Positions 11,016-22,339 of a stretch of 64,000 nucleotides of DNA are shown here, piece by piece; position 1 is the first letter of the stretch, and each line of letters opens with the position of its first letter. The notes under the pieces were generated by a model, which was not told the DNA's origin, ran no database searches, and worked only from the letters and a program-made list of their open reading frames with translations. The translations under genes were made by a program, and so were the position numbers. Source of the stretch: Isoetes taiwanensis (lineage: Eukaryota > Streptophyta > Lycopodiopsida > Isoetales > Isoetaceae); the NCBI GenBank assembly GCA_021234155.1, contig JAJEKV010000191.1, positions 465,806 through 529,805 on the forward strand, in the 5' to 3' direction.

Positions 11016-11815
11016 GAATGGTCACGACATTTATCAATGCGGGTAACCATCATCCAATATATCTTGAATGAGCACCTATTAAAGCAGGTTTGCACATGGA
11101 AGCTTCTAGATTTTTTTTTTACCATACAAAATTAAATAGGTCATGTCCAAGATATGACCATCATGAATGCTAATGCAAGTGTGGCAAGAAGTGATTGTGT
11201 GAAATGACCTATATTTATCTTCTAGATTGCCATATTGCTGATCACATCTTGCATCTTCCATAATGATAAGGTTTCTGTCGGCGTGGTCTTTAAAAGGGCC
11301 TTAAAAGCTTCCACTTGTATTGTATATTTCGATAAATGCTGACCCTATTTTGTACGAGTCTTATATATTTTGAAGGGTCTAATACTTATTCAAAGGGGCA
11401 ACCCTTTCCTCTTGTAATCATGGTATTTTGCTTCCTCGAAATTGTGAAGATGATGTTCAAGGAACTATTTGGACATATAGAAGCATTTAAAAACATAAAT
11501 AGATGTTGGAACAATCGTGCATATTTAGTGTCCCATGAAAGTAAAGCAGGCCTTATTCGTATAAAAATCAGCAGCTTCTTGGCACACATGTTTGGCCCTT
11601 ATAATTTGAGCATATAAATCAGATTAAATTGTAAAAAGCTGCAGCCATAACTAACAATTCTCTTTCATGGACCTGTTGGGTGATAAGTTGGATTCATCTC
11701 AAAACCACTTGCATGAAAATATGTTCATGCATCACATCGAAGAAGGGCTATACATCCCGATAAAAAGAACAAACGAATAGGGAAAGAATTAATGAAAAAA
11801 TGTAGGCCTTGTTCG

Positions 11816-12079
11816 TCTTTGGTATTTTCCCTTCCAGTTTAAGTCGACGATATGCCCGCCTAATGTGAGAAGGCCTAATTGGTCCTGTGTCTTTTGTTTC
11901 GGACATCACGAAACTTCCCCGCTTTCAAAGCAAAGACTTTAGCATTAAAAAGAAACTATGATGTGTAATTGAAAAGCCACTTGAAACATACCCATCTCCA
12001 CCAACTCCCCAACAAATACTTTTGCTATGCCTGACATCACAATTGTCATTGGAATAGAGAATGGACATCCTGCTAAATT
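11816..12079 (-). pseudogene. TAF11: TAF11 histone-fold fragment captured in H2
   Basis: The minus-strand exon 12079-11992 follows a CTGCAG acceptor, ends at a GT donor, and encodes PMTIVMSGIAKVFVGELVEM, the signature of the TAF11 (TAFII28) histone fold. A second segment, 11909-11816, encodes VMSETKDTGPIRPSHIRRAY and then RRLKLEGKIPK, the conserved C-terminus. TAF11 is a TFIID subunit that pairs with TAF13. The frame between exons is off by one base, and only the C-terminal half of the fold is present, so this is a fragment. It lies on the same strand as the Helitron, as expected for cargo. Confidence 0.85.
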
Positions 12080-13009
12080 CTGCAGCAACTATACAATGAA
12101 TGCAGAATAAACAGATTAAACCAACAGACAAACACATATAGTGTACATGCATAATAATATCTACCCGTCTCATAGTAGCCCTTGGAGCATAAAAATCGAG
12201 ATTCTGCTCAATTCTGTAAAAAAGAGATTAGATGTGCTCAATTCTCTATCACTTCAGAATGTCTGGTTTTCTATATGCCACTCAAATTTATCTAGCCTAA
12301 ATTGTGATATTTGCGAGAAAATGTAAAATTGTTCCTGCTGTTTGCAGAGATCCAGCACATGCCTCACAAATCTTCAACCTTCAAAAAGCGGAAGGAATTA
12401 CAAATATTCAACATACCAACAAAAAGGAATCAACCATGATCACATGGCATGAGATTCACTGGCTTGCACAGAAGACCTCAGTCCTTGGTTGCAGAATGTG
12501 AAAAATAAACTAAAATGTTGAGATGGTGATGCAGCCAACAACAGGTACGGGGTTCACCACAATCTGAGCAAAAGCAAGGCTGATACTTGACAGATTTAAG
12601 AACGTACTTATTTAATTTATAAGAACTTGCAATTCTCTCCAAAATACAAACTTGAAACAGTTTCAAATCCTAACCTGCATGAACAAATAATTTCGGCACG
12701 ACAACTAAAGCTTTGCCATAACTTCTTCATGGAGTAGCAAGGATGAAGCACATCCTTCTAATGAGGTCCTCCATCATATCTACACTGTAAAATCATGATA
12801 AAAGGCCTATTCACTACAATAAAAGAAGAAAAGTAAAGGTTATGATGGAACACACTTACTGAAGGATTGGGGCACCGGATCATCTTTGATCTGTAGGAGG
12901 AGATCATTGCAGAAGTAACTAAGGGACTCGTATCTCTAGCTTCCTTATACAAAACATAGCCAACAACCCAACTCTTCTAGCAAAGCCATGAAGAGCCAAA
13001 GAGAATTTA

Positions 13010-13330
13010 ACTTTTGTATTCATGATGGTCGTGTGTTGCCGACGCACCGTAAAACCCGTGATGTGCTTAATGCAGTACATGCGATATGCAGACTCCCGAA
13101 ATGGAGCAGAAATTCAACGCTCTGGCTTGTGATACCTAATGGTGTCATCCAAACACCTGAAGAAAACACCAGATCTGAATCAGCCACAGCCTCCTTAATT
13201 AAATCTTGACTCTCCTCTGCAGCTTGTTCACCAAGATCGGGATTTCCACACAGGCACGAGGACAACTAAAACTAACCTAGCGATGCCGTTCCACCTGCGT
13301 ATGCATGTGGAGATGGAGGAATCAAAGGCG
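13010..13330 (-). other. Unidentified exon-like segment near H2 5' end
   Basis: Minus strand: an ATG (about 13335) with a short frame MAPLIPPSPHAYAGG ending at a GT, then a frame containing GNPDLGEQAAEESQDLIKEA and ADSDLVFSS that ends at a CAG|GT-like junction. The composition and GT/AG signals look like captured exons rather than random sequence. I do not recognise the protein; it may be the N-terminal part of the TAF11 cargo or another gene. Confidence 0.35.
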
Positions 13331-13465
13331 CCATAGGCGCCCTCGCGAACCCTAAAAAAACTCAAAACTTTGTGACGTGGCATCATCATCACCATTGGTT
13401 TGGTCGAATCTGGGCCGTTAAAATTAGGGCTGGGTCCAACACTTACACAATAACATTATAATATA

Positions 13466-13468
<3 letters not shown>

Positions 13469-13530
<62 letters not shown>
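13469..13530. repeat. (TA)n microsatellite, right flank of H2
   Basis: About 60 bp of uninterrupted TA. Together with TA repeats at 9505-9522 it is the split target of the H2 insertion. Confidence 0.97.
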
Positions 13531-13532
<2 letters not shown>

Positions 13533-15878
13533 AGTCTTTGTACTATCAATGGGGTTACGAATGATGGATCACAAACATCGAGGAATAAAGTTTGAAATTA
13601 AACAGATCGGTGCGTAAATTTCAATATGCATTTAGTGTAAACACGCGAATGTTTAAGGCTAATTCCTTGCATAATAGCTATTCAATGAAAGTCACCATTG
13701 TTTGTTAATATCTCTCGGTGAATAGTTGAGTTAAATTTGGATCAAAGTCAAAGAGTTGTGTTTGAGTTTAAATCAAACATTTGATACAATTTTGATATTA
13801 TTTCTCTTATCATGTAGTCACAGGACTCCTAGTAGTCAGAAGTTTAGCATTGTGTATTAGAACTTCTTTATGCACAGAGTAAGAATGATTGAATTTCGTG
13901 GGGAGTTGCATGTTGCAAGCTTGTTTTTCAGTTCATAATTATTCTCTTTTTCAAAACCTAACAGCTACTGGAATTGATAATTTTCTTTGAGAGATTGTTG
14001 AACGGTGTGATACAAATTGATAAAGTCTTAGCAAGGAGTTCTATAGACACTGTATGAGGAATTCACCACAAAGATCTTGGCAACGAGCTTTATTTCTCTA
14101 TATCAACCATGTTTATCTAGGACCATCATAAACATTGTGCGTCTTGCTAGACTAGCAATTAGAGCCTGTCTCCAACCCAACGTATTGAAATTTTCCATAG
14201 CATCTATAAAAGTTTTCAATAGCATTTATAGAAGTTGTGATTTACTAACATCTCTCACGTTTTAAACATCATGCATAAAGGCTACGACAATTGTCACAAT
14301 ACTGTTCAACATAATCGAAATTGCTTGGAATTGCAAATCATTCACCTTTAAAGACTATTGTTTGAAACATAGATTATTGTCCAAGAAAGAGAGAGAAGCT
14401 ATATGTTAAAAGCTCCAAGAACACTATATAGAATGTTACTCTTCATAAACATCATATGGAATGTAGATGATTTTTTCAGTCCATAACATTAAGAAGCGGA
14501 GGTATGTTTTCAACTTGCCGGAACATTTCAATAATTTTATCAAATATGAAGGATCAATCGTCACAAACCCAATTTCTAGGCGGAATCTCTAGATAATCCT
14601 ATGAATGCAAGGGAATCTTTACGAACTATCAAGGAATATGAGAGAAATCTAAGAGGATCTAGGGCAATCCTTTGTGCTAGATATTGTCAGCAAATAAAAT
14701 TAGCCTGAAGAGCAACACATGCTGATTACAAAAAGGTATGTTAGTCCAAAGAGTTTAATTGTTTAATAGGCGTTTGGTACACCTAGTGTGTTACCACTAG
14801 TCTAAACACGAAATCACAAGAGCAAAACACCATGGAACTGCCGGTAACACTATCGAGTTTTAACATCTCAAACAAATCAAGACAATATAAAGAATCTGGC
14901 CATTAGCAAAATTGCCCAACTTGTTCAAATCAAATTAGCATGGAGAATAATATGCACTGACTTCAAAAAGGAATCTCCCTTATATAGTTGAGATCTATAA
15001 GCACAAAGTAGTGTTAGGGAGGCGATCTAGAAATGTTAGCCAACTTGCCTATAGTAGTTAAAGGCATATCCCTAGTCTCAATAATGGGCAATCACAATGC
15101 AATTTGTTTAAAAGTAGAGATTAATTGCTAATCGAAAGACCAACTTCTCAAGCAACTTGTTCAAAAAATGTGCAAACACCTCGCTTATTTTATGAACAGA
15201 GAAGGAAAAGCAATGTCATACATGGCATGCGCACACTAGAGCCAAGGAATATGCACATACACTCTAAACACTAACATATGTGAATTCGTTTGATTTCAAC
15301 GCATGATGCTTTGTCTATCCATCCTAACTACACTCCTGGACTCGATCCCCATAGTTCATTACCATATGGTGTTAACTTAATAAAGATTAACTACTTGGGG
15401 TCCATTTGTACCCTTGATATTCATGTTTAAGCCAGAAATCACATTAATCATGAATTGTCTAGAATAAATTGGAAACAATATTGCTCATAGGCGGTAGTAG
15501 CAATTTCTTTTGTAATCTGTAAAACACGTGAAAGAGGTGTGATCCCACTCTAGCCAACTATAGGAGAATATTCCTAAAACAATTTCTACGCCGAGTTTGC
15601 TAGAAAAAATTTCGACCGGCATAATTAATATTGATGAGACCTACCTAGATATTTAATAATTACAGTTGGATGCCGCATTTTTATCATGTTTCCGTACCTC
15701 TGTTCCTCATGTTCAGTTTGTTTCTCTGCTTGCTGGACGCAAGGCCATAACCTTTGAGTGGCGATGGCGACGGTTTTCTTAATTGATGTGAAGTTTAGAC
15801 ATTTGCTGGTGAGGAGAGTTTTCATTTTTTTTTTTTATTTTCCTGGTATGAGTTGTTAATATCGCAGGCCTGTTGTAG
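13531..15878. other. Intergenic, decayed repeats
   Basis: No convincing exon. 14560-14680 has scattered GGAATCT/AGAATCT words like the minisatellite at 22.9-25.5 kb, so it may be a decayed relative. The rest is AT-rich unique-looking sequence with short random frames. Confidence 0.5.
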
Positions 15879-16124
15879 GAGGTTGAAGGAGTGGCCCTGG
15901 CAGTCAACCAACATATTGTTGTTGTTGGTCCTAACGGGAAGGACTATCCCATTTTTGTGGCGTCATTGGAAGGCAGGACTTTCTTTGCTCAGGGATGGGA
16001 GTCTTTCTTGCGGGAAAATAATATGGTCGACAACAATGCTCTTTTGTGCATTATATCAAACAATGGCACTCATTTGAGAGCAAAAGTTTGTGACGGCAGC
16101 TATCGTGTAAAGCTCATTTGGTAA
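15879..16124 (+). pseudogene. B3-like DNA-binding domain exon
   Basis: 82 codons from a TTGTAG acceptor to a TAA. The peptide (PIFVASLEGRTFFAQGWESF, then LRENNMVDNNALLCIISNNG) has the spacing of a plant B3 domain: a GW.SF element, an acidic/aliphatic strand and a terminal RAKVCDGSYR strand. B3 domains of the REM/ARF/ABI3 superfamily bind DNA in plant transcription factors. Only one domain is visible and no flanking exon was identified, so I call it a terminal exon or fragment. An unrelated beta-rich domain is possible. Confidence 0.45.
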
Positions 16125-16504
16125 TCGGAAGTTGGAGGTCCTAGCAACGATCTGCCTACGAATATACACAACGTTTGGCAAATTAAGAACTTAATTCGAA
16201 AAAATATATGAAATGGAATATTTGCTTGAAAATAAGTGGGGAAACTATCATCAACAAATTGAATGGTGCTACATAATGATCTTGGACAACAACAAGGTTA
16301 CATCGGATTTGTGCATCTGTTCTATGTGCCATAAATTTCTGACTTTCTAGATTTAAAAATATACCCAACTCTAAAGTGGTGAGATAACTCATGTTTTGTA
16401 TTTGTATTTGTACTTGTAATTGAAATTCATTCCTGAAGCATGGCTGTTTCCACGTTGGGCAAGGCATTTACACAGTACCAAGAAATGCATTAATGGCTGT
16501 ATGT

Positions 16505-16537
<33 letters not shown>

Positions 16538-17567
16538 CAACAATGGCAAGGGTCTACACACTTATTTTTCCTCTTGTTATATGGAGCCGCATCTCGAGAA
16601 TTTGCTCTTGGTCTTGGCCTATTAATTGCAACATGTATTCTAGAAGTGGACTTGAGAACCTCAAAATGTTTTTAAATGCATATGCCTGTGTGCATGATAC
16701 CACATACGATTTGGTCACAAAATGTGCAAACCCATTGCTTAGTTAGCGCTCAAAGAAGTAAAACAACAGCATGGCATGAATGACAAATTAATACAGAGTC
16801 CATGGAATTAAGTTTGAGTGTTTAATTACAAATTGCCAGATTTGCCTCTTCGTGTGACACTATTCATTCAGTGCACTGCAGCACAATGGTCGGAGACAAT
16901 TTGTTTGCACTTAAATTCTAGCTGAAAACCCAGGCGCCAATCTCTTTTGTCCTGTTTCGGCATGTTATCCATCTCTTCAAATATGAATCTGGGTGGTTTG
17001 CTGTATCGATAATACCTTACTATAAATCACACTGTCAAACACCAGCCATAAAGTAAATATACTGTCTTTGTGAATAAGGGATCAGAATTTCAGCTAGTGT
17101 CTATAAATCATATTGCAGGAAGGAGCGCAACAACATCATCAGAGATAATCTATTCAATAAGAAGATATATCTTTATTTGCTCGACAAAAAATTCGTCTAC
17201 ATCTTCAGAGTATAGGTGCAAAAATCATATACATTATAATCTATGAATGTGTTTTGTATTTTTATGGATCAGATATCACTGCCAAAATGTTGTTTTGTAA
17301 TTGTAGATGCTGGAACTAGTATCTATAATATAAATCATATGTTCATACAACTGCTTACAAAAATGATGGTCTCCACAAGCTCGCAGTTCGCATTCAATTC
17401 ATCACTGCAATCTGGTCAATCAAATTTATCGCTGCAATCTGGTCAATCAAAACTTTAGCCTGGGCAATTCCTGCCTCTGCGAAGTTCCGAAGAGAGATGG
17501 CCTAAACCTATGTACATGAGAAGGTCGGAGTAGCAACAACTTTAACACAGACTGACATAAATCTTAC
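16125..17567. other. Intergenic; poly(A) run at 16507-16536
   Basis: No exon recognised. A run of about 30 A at 16507-16536 could be the tail of a retroposed sequence, but no LINE/SINE body or target duplication was identified beside it. 17401-17455 contains a short direct repeat of the word CTGCAATCTGGTCAATCAAA. Confidence 0.6.
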
Positions 17568-18440
17568 CACACTCCTGATATGCTCAAGGTGCCCCTGAGA
17601 AATAGTTTAGCAGCCTGCCAACCATTAACTGATCCATGTAAAATACCAGCAAAATCTGTAAAATCATGAATTTATAAAACCTTCAGACAAACCTCATAAT
17701 TACAAATGATACGCCATAGGCATCAAAAAATTAAATGAAGATGTTTTTTCTTTTCTTTTATTTTTTTGAGAAATACAGCTGCTTTTCTAGAGCCTTCTCT
17801 CACAAATAACTATAGTCATTCAAAAACGTATTACCTCAATAGAAGACAGAAAATCCACATCCTTTTCTTTGTCATTTTCATTCAGCTTCTCCAATGCACT
17901 ATCAAATGCAGCAACAGGAGTTAGCTAGGAGTGACAGCCATTGAATATTTACTGCTTCAATTTCTTAGGCCTTAGTCTAGAAGTCAAGTTCTAATAAATC
18001 TCTTCAAATGGAAAATACCTTCGCGTCAGCTTATTCTCTACTTTTGAAGGTGCTGATTGTAAGGATTGACATTTCAAGATTGACACTTGCAATTGGAAAT
18101 GATAAACATAAAATCTGTGGCTTTAGTCACGTTGCCTGCAAGCTTCAACAGATTAGAGAAATTGTTAAAAAATTATGAAAAGCTAGGTCCATTCTTGCTA
18201 CAATTCTTCAAATAATCTTGCTATAATATGCCTTCTTCAAATAATCTGAGCCGGAATAATGGATCGAGTTTCCACAGTATTTTTGAATGAGTAAAAATCA
18301 TACCTCAGCAGAACATGGCCATCGCAAGAGCTCTGCTTCATCAGAATCTGTTGGAAGGGGCTCAAGCACAGCATCTGTTATGGTAGGAAGAATTGCGAGA
18401 ATGGTCGACTTTCCCATAGCCACTGGATTTTCAACACAAT
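17568..18440 (-). pseudogene. Unidentified spliced gene fragment (three exon-like segments)
   Basis: Minus-strand segments with good splice edges: about 18440-18304 (ends TGCTGAG|GTATGA; contains NPVAMGKSTILAILPTITDA), 17924-17835 (CTAG acceptor, GAG|GTAATA donor; 30 codons with FDSALEKLNENDKEKDVDFL) and 17628-17568 (NGWQAAKLFLRGTLSISGVW, then GTAAGA). The peptides look like a helical-repeat protein. I do not recognise the family, and the phases between the last two exons do not match, so it is probably degraded. It lies on the same strand as the RBOH and kinase fragments to its right. Confidence 0.45.
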
Positions 18441-18889
18441 CCCAAGAACCAAGCTTACACATGGCTATGGAGCCACTGCTGGAGGTTATATTGCCTCAAA
18501 AAGAAGCGCAAGACAAATTAAAAACCGGATTACTTCTCACCGCCAGGAATGACCCTTTTCAGCCATTCTGGATTAGGCTTTGGATCCTTCCTTGTACCTG
18601 CTTGGACAGAGTACTACTCAAGATTTTTTCTGATTGACGAAATCAGCTAGATCTGGACCTCCATTAGCAAGGCGTTGTCTAAGGGCGGCCAATGCAGACA
18701 TGTTATCAACAGGGCGATTGCCAATACCCAGAGGCAAAAACAAATCAGAAAAACAAGTGCAGGCCTGAAAGATGCCCTTTTGTCTTGGATCTGGATGGAT
18801 GGCTACCGATGCCTTTGTTCTCCGGCAGACCTGGCGAAGAAGGGATCAAATAGAGGCTCCAAATTCGATCTTTTGTTTCTGGACTATTC

Positions 18890-19420
18890 TCATGCGCAAC
18901 GCGATTAAATTCACTGCCACAATTATGCCAACACGTTGCCTGGGTATACGGCAACCTGCATCCCAGGATTTCTTCAGCACGCATTACCAAGCAAAGAGAT
19001 GAAAATGATTCTGCATTAGATAATGTAGAGTCTCACCACTCAAAGGGCAACACTGCAGGACAGTTAACAGTCATGTACATTCCACTCTTGTAATTAAAGT
19101 CACAAGGCTTTGTTGTGTGCAATGCCAAAGACGTTGCTGGGGTATCGGCAACTTTGTATCCCGTGATTTCTTCAACACGCATTACCAAGCAAAGAGATGA
19201 AAATGATTCTCGCATACCTTCACTACTTGAGCCGGATATCTGATTGTCCTCAAGGCCCTCCAAATGCGCTCGCCAGCATAAAGGATTACTGGAATTGCAA
19301 TGTACATCCACGCCTGTACATGCAATGATAATTCTTGGAAAGTCGCAGGTCAGATGCATCCCAGTGTGTATAGCAACACCAACTATAATGGCTACCGAAA
19401 TAGTCTGCAAGCATACAAAA
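18890..19420 (-). pseudogene. RBOH: RBOH NADPH oxidase fragment with internal tandem duplication
   Basis: Minus strand 19410-19320 encodes VGVAIHTGMHLTCDFPRI, matching the haem-binding transmembrane region just before the FAD domain of plant respiratory burst oxidases. 19218-19036 encodes ALHTTKP and KSGMYMTVNCPAVLPFEW, the FAD-binding core. 19010-18895 is a degraded duplicate that still reads QVAVYPGNVLA in one frame. RBOH makes superoxide at the plasma membrane from cytosolic NADPH. EF hands, most of the membrane domain and the NADPH-binding end are missing and frames are broken, so it is a fragment. Confidence 0.8.
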
Positions 19421-19954
19421 GCGCTGCTACATTAAACGTCTTGTGCATTCTATAAAGGAATACTGAGGGGGAAAGCTATTCTGCTAAACCCTATGCACAA
19501 GGCCCCATGTGCTCACCTTATGAAAGTTGATATTGTCGTTGAAGGGTACAACATGCTTCAGTTTTGTTGAACGAAGTAGTGTTAGTGTCTTTCGACACAT
19601 TGGCAACAATATCAAGGCCATCTTAAGCTTCAATGTTTCAGCCCCTTACGCCGCAGCGATTACGGTATCCCATTACTTGATAGGCGATTTATTCTTGTAA
19701 TGAATAAATTTCCATGTAAAAAGTCCAACCATTACAAACCCGGGCCGATTCTTGTGTAGTAAATTCGACCGTACCTTTGCTTTCGAGGCGCTACGGATCG
19801 ATGACTTCTTTCATAAGCGGTTCAAAGACTAAAAAGACAAAGCATTCCTTTGAGTATGGTCAACCAAGCTCTCAAGATCTCCGATCAGAAAATTTTCTTT
19901 CCCTGCGTTTGGGAAGTTATAGCTTGACATACCCAAACGACTATGTGCGACTAT

Positions 19955-20440
19955 GTGCCTTTAATAGGTGTATCAATATGACGTGACAACTCTTGAGGAA
20001 GCCACTTTGCTAGGCCAAAATTGCAATCATAAAGTGCATAATTGGAAAGTACACTGTAGAGTACTTCATCCAAGGCTCATGGTCTACACCAAATGAGATA
20101 TTACATGATTTGATATCTCGATGTATGATGTGCCTTTGACAGGACTTGTGGAAATAGTGGACCTGGCCACATGCCAAAGTTTCTTGGCAGCATCCTTATA
20201 TGCCTCCATGGACGATTCTAATACGAGAGAGGGTTGTGCTGTATAACTCATTAACATGCATTTAAAATCCTTCAACAATTATAAGATCAAAACGAAAGTT
20301 ATAGAACCAACATAAAAACATCAAAAACATTTTGAAGGGGAACAAACCTTCGTCAGGTGAATCCATGGCAAATGCTACTTCTTTTCGAACATCATGGTGT
20401 TGAAATCTGGCATAGTCGTAAGGAATGCAGCTAATACAGA
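19955..20440 (-). pseudogene. Receptor-like cytoplasmic kinase fragment
   Basis: Minus strand 20141-20076 encodes the Ser/Thr kinase catalytic loop (HIIHRDIKSCNI) and continues SFGVDHEP. 20030-19958 encodes a worn DFG region and activation segment (NFGLAKWLPQELSRHIDTPI, then KGT), whose LAKWLP..GT pattern is typical of plant RLCK class VI kinases. 20430-20350 is a further exon-like piece with a GT donor. Frames are broken between and within these, and the N-lobe and C-lobe are not seen. This is a kinase pseudogene or captured fragment. Confidence 0.75.
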
Positions 20441-21930
20441 AATCTGAAGATAGTCCACTCTGACCAAGCTCTCACACAGAAGAGAAAAAGGTAGCATGGC
20501 ACGAGAGCTGAGATACTTACCAGTATATCAATAGAGCAGAGATAAAAAAGAACCTGTCCCATTGATGTAGTGCGACTTCCCCTGATGATCAAATCACAGA
20601 ATACACAAAAATTGCTCTAGTAATGATTCTTGCGCAGAGGAAGCATTAGAAGGTCATCACTAATGGCATTTTCTCCCATTATATGGACTTGGCACTGAGA
20701 AAGCTATGTCCCTGCAGCAACCTCTTCTTCCTTTTAGGGTTCTATCTAGCGAACCTAGAAAATAAGCAGTAAGTACTCACTTAGCAAATAAATCAGATCC
20801 ATATGTATTCTAAAAGACTAAATCCGAGAATAGATCAAAAGAACCTGAATATTATGGATCTTCCATTTGCTTAGCGGCTGCACAGTCCCGTGGATTTTCA
20901 CTTTGGAAGTCTGACCCAGAATCTGCAGATGTTACCTTATTCAGATGTACACTTTTTCCTATATCTTGGATGTTCCATACCCATCCAAACCATCTTCTAC
21001 AAAGTTACAAATGGCACTGCAACAACCTCCATGCATTTCGCAAGGGAACTTAACATCTTCTAAGGATTTTTGCATCAGATATCTGCTCTACCAATGATCG
21101 ACCACCCTTAAAAGGTTTTTTGAGGCTCTCCAAAATATGGAGATACGATAGCAAATCCGGGCACCTCTATACGTGAAAGATGGCTTCCACAATGGCCGAG
21201 ACAACCAAAAATAGAAACAATCAAACTTTTATTTGAATGCAAACGGCAAATGCCAAATTGCTATGCTAGTCTTGGAATGCACATCCGTGTCATCTGTGAA
21301 AAAAAAAAGCTCAAATGGCATGGAATAGCAAATTCAAAGAATGACGAAAGCTATTTGGATTTGCTTCCGCAAGAAGTCGCCCATAGCTAAAAGGCGGATT
21401 TACAACCACAAGGAAATGCACAACCTAACCTTACGCACAACCTAACCTTCAAGGCATAACCTTTCGCATAACAAAGCACGAGTAAGATTAAAGACCCGGA
21501 ATTCTTGGGGCTTACGAGAACAATTCCTAAATTTCTTACAGGATAACAATTCTTGGTTTGCATAATGCCTGGGTCGCTATGCCGCCGGAACAACCCGAAG
21601 AACAAAACGACGTGCAAAGTCGAAAAAAGCGAAGCTGCCAATGGTGAGAGAAGAGAAGCAATGCCACGCCATTGAAAGACATGGGGCGCCACCTCACCAC
21701 CGATTTTAAAATATAGGCTAAGAATGTGCAAATCGAGGTCCCAGCCCGATAGACATCCAATATTTAATAAACATCCAATATTTAATAAACATTAAATATG
21801 AAATGCCTTTTTTTTTTTTTTTTTGAAGGAAAATGCCCTAATTTCAAGGATGGACGGTCCAGATAAAATGCCCCAATTGAATCCCTAGATCTAACGGGCC
21901 ACATCAAAAGCCCCAAATAAAAGGGGCTAC
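20441..21930. other. Intergenic, nothing recognised
   Basis: Short frames on both strands, none with domain character. 21768-21793 contains a repeated AACATCCAATATTTAATA. The right part (21836-21930) begins the GGACGGTCC-rich repeat block of the modular array. Confidence 0.5.
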
Positions 21931-22220
21931 TTGGGGTTAATTGAAGTGTCACCATTTAGACCGTCCATCTCAGAGATGGACGGTCGAGATCAAGCTTTAC
22001 CAGCAACTTCCTTGCACCTTCCTTAACCTTAAAATCAAGGGCCACGATTTCTCACGTGCCCGATCGACGGCCCAGGGATGGGGTGCATGCCCCATGCATG
22101 CCCCATGCATGCCCCCCCATCAAATCCAAGGGCTATTGTCGCGACACCTCAGAAAATCGACGGCCAGGATGAATCTCTACAAACTTTCAACCCCCCATAG
22201 GACCCATAATATAATTGTAT
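21931..22220 (-). repeat. Inverted copy of the GCATGC-rich block of the modular array
   Basis: The reverse complement matches the blocks at 24243 and 25513 (TGGGTCCTATGGGGGGTTGA, then GCATGCATGG repeats and CGGGCACGTG). It also contains the perfect palindrome GACCGTCCATCTC-A-GAGATGGACGGTC at about 21958-21984. It faces outward from the TA tract at 22205-22277. Confidence 0.88.
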
Positions 22221-22229
22221 ATATATAAT

Positions 22230-22277
<48 letters not shown>
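22205..22277. repeat. (TA)n tract
   Basis: TA-rich to pure TA; separates the inverted block from the first direct unit of the array. Confidence 0.95.
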
Positions 22278-22279
<2 letters not shown>

Positions 22280-22339
22280 TTATATGTATAAAATTATTCT
22301 ATGTGTGCCTTGAAAACGATGTACCCATGGTGTATATGA

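Larger units (their letters stand above)
9523..13468 (-). mobile_element. Helitron H2 (non-autonomous, carries a TAF11 fragment)
   Basis: The minus strand starts TCTTATATTATAATGTTATT at 13468 (A at 13469) and ends with the shared hairpin, CATTA and CTAG at 9526-9523 (T at 9522). The flanks are (TA)n on both sides, so it landed between an A and a T of one TA microsatellite. It is 3946 bp. The first ~45 bases match the 5' end of H4 almost exactly, with GTGTTGGACCCAGCCC just inside. It contains exons of a host TAF11 gene in the same orientation and several tandem repeats, and no transposase. Confidence 0.92.

Noticed and set aside
16507-16536. SINE or LINE ending in the 30-A run
   Set aside because: No A/B box promoter, no RT sequence and no target duplication were found next to it.
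21780-21830. A Helitron or LTR boundary at the AT-rich/poly-T stretch near 21.8 kb
   Set aside because: No 5' TC signature shared with the others, no hairpin plus CTRR, and no TG...CA repeat was found.
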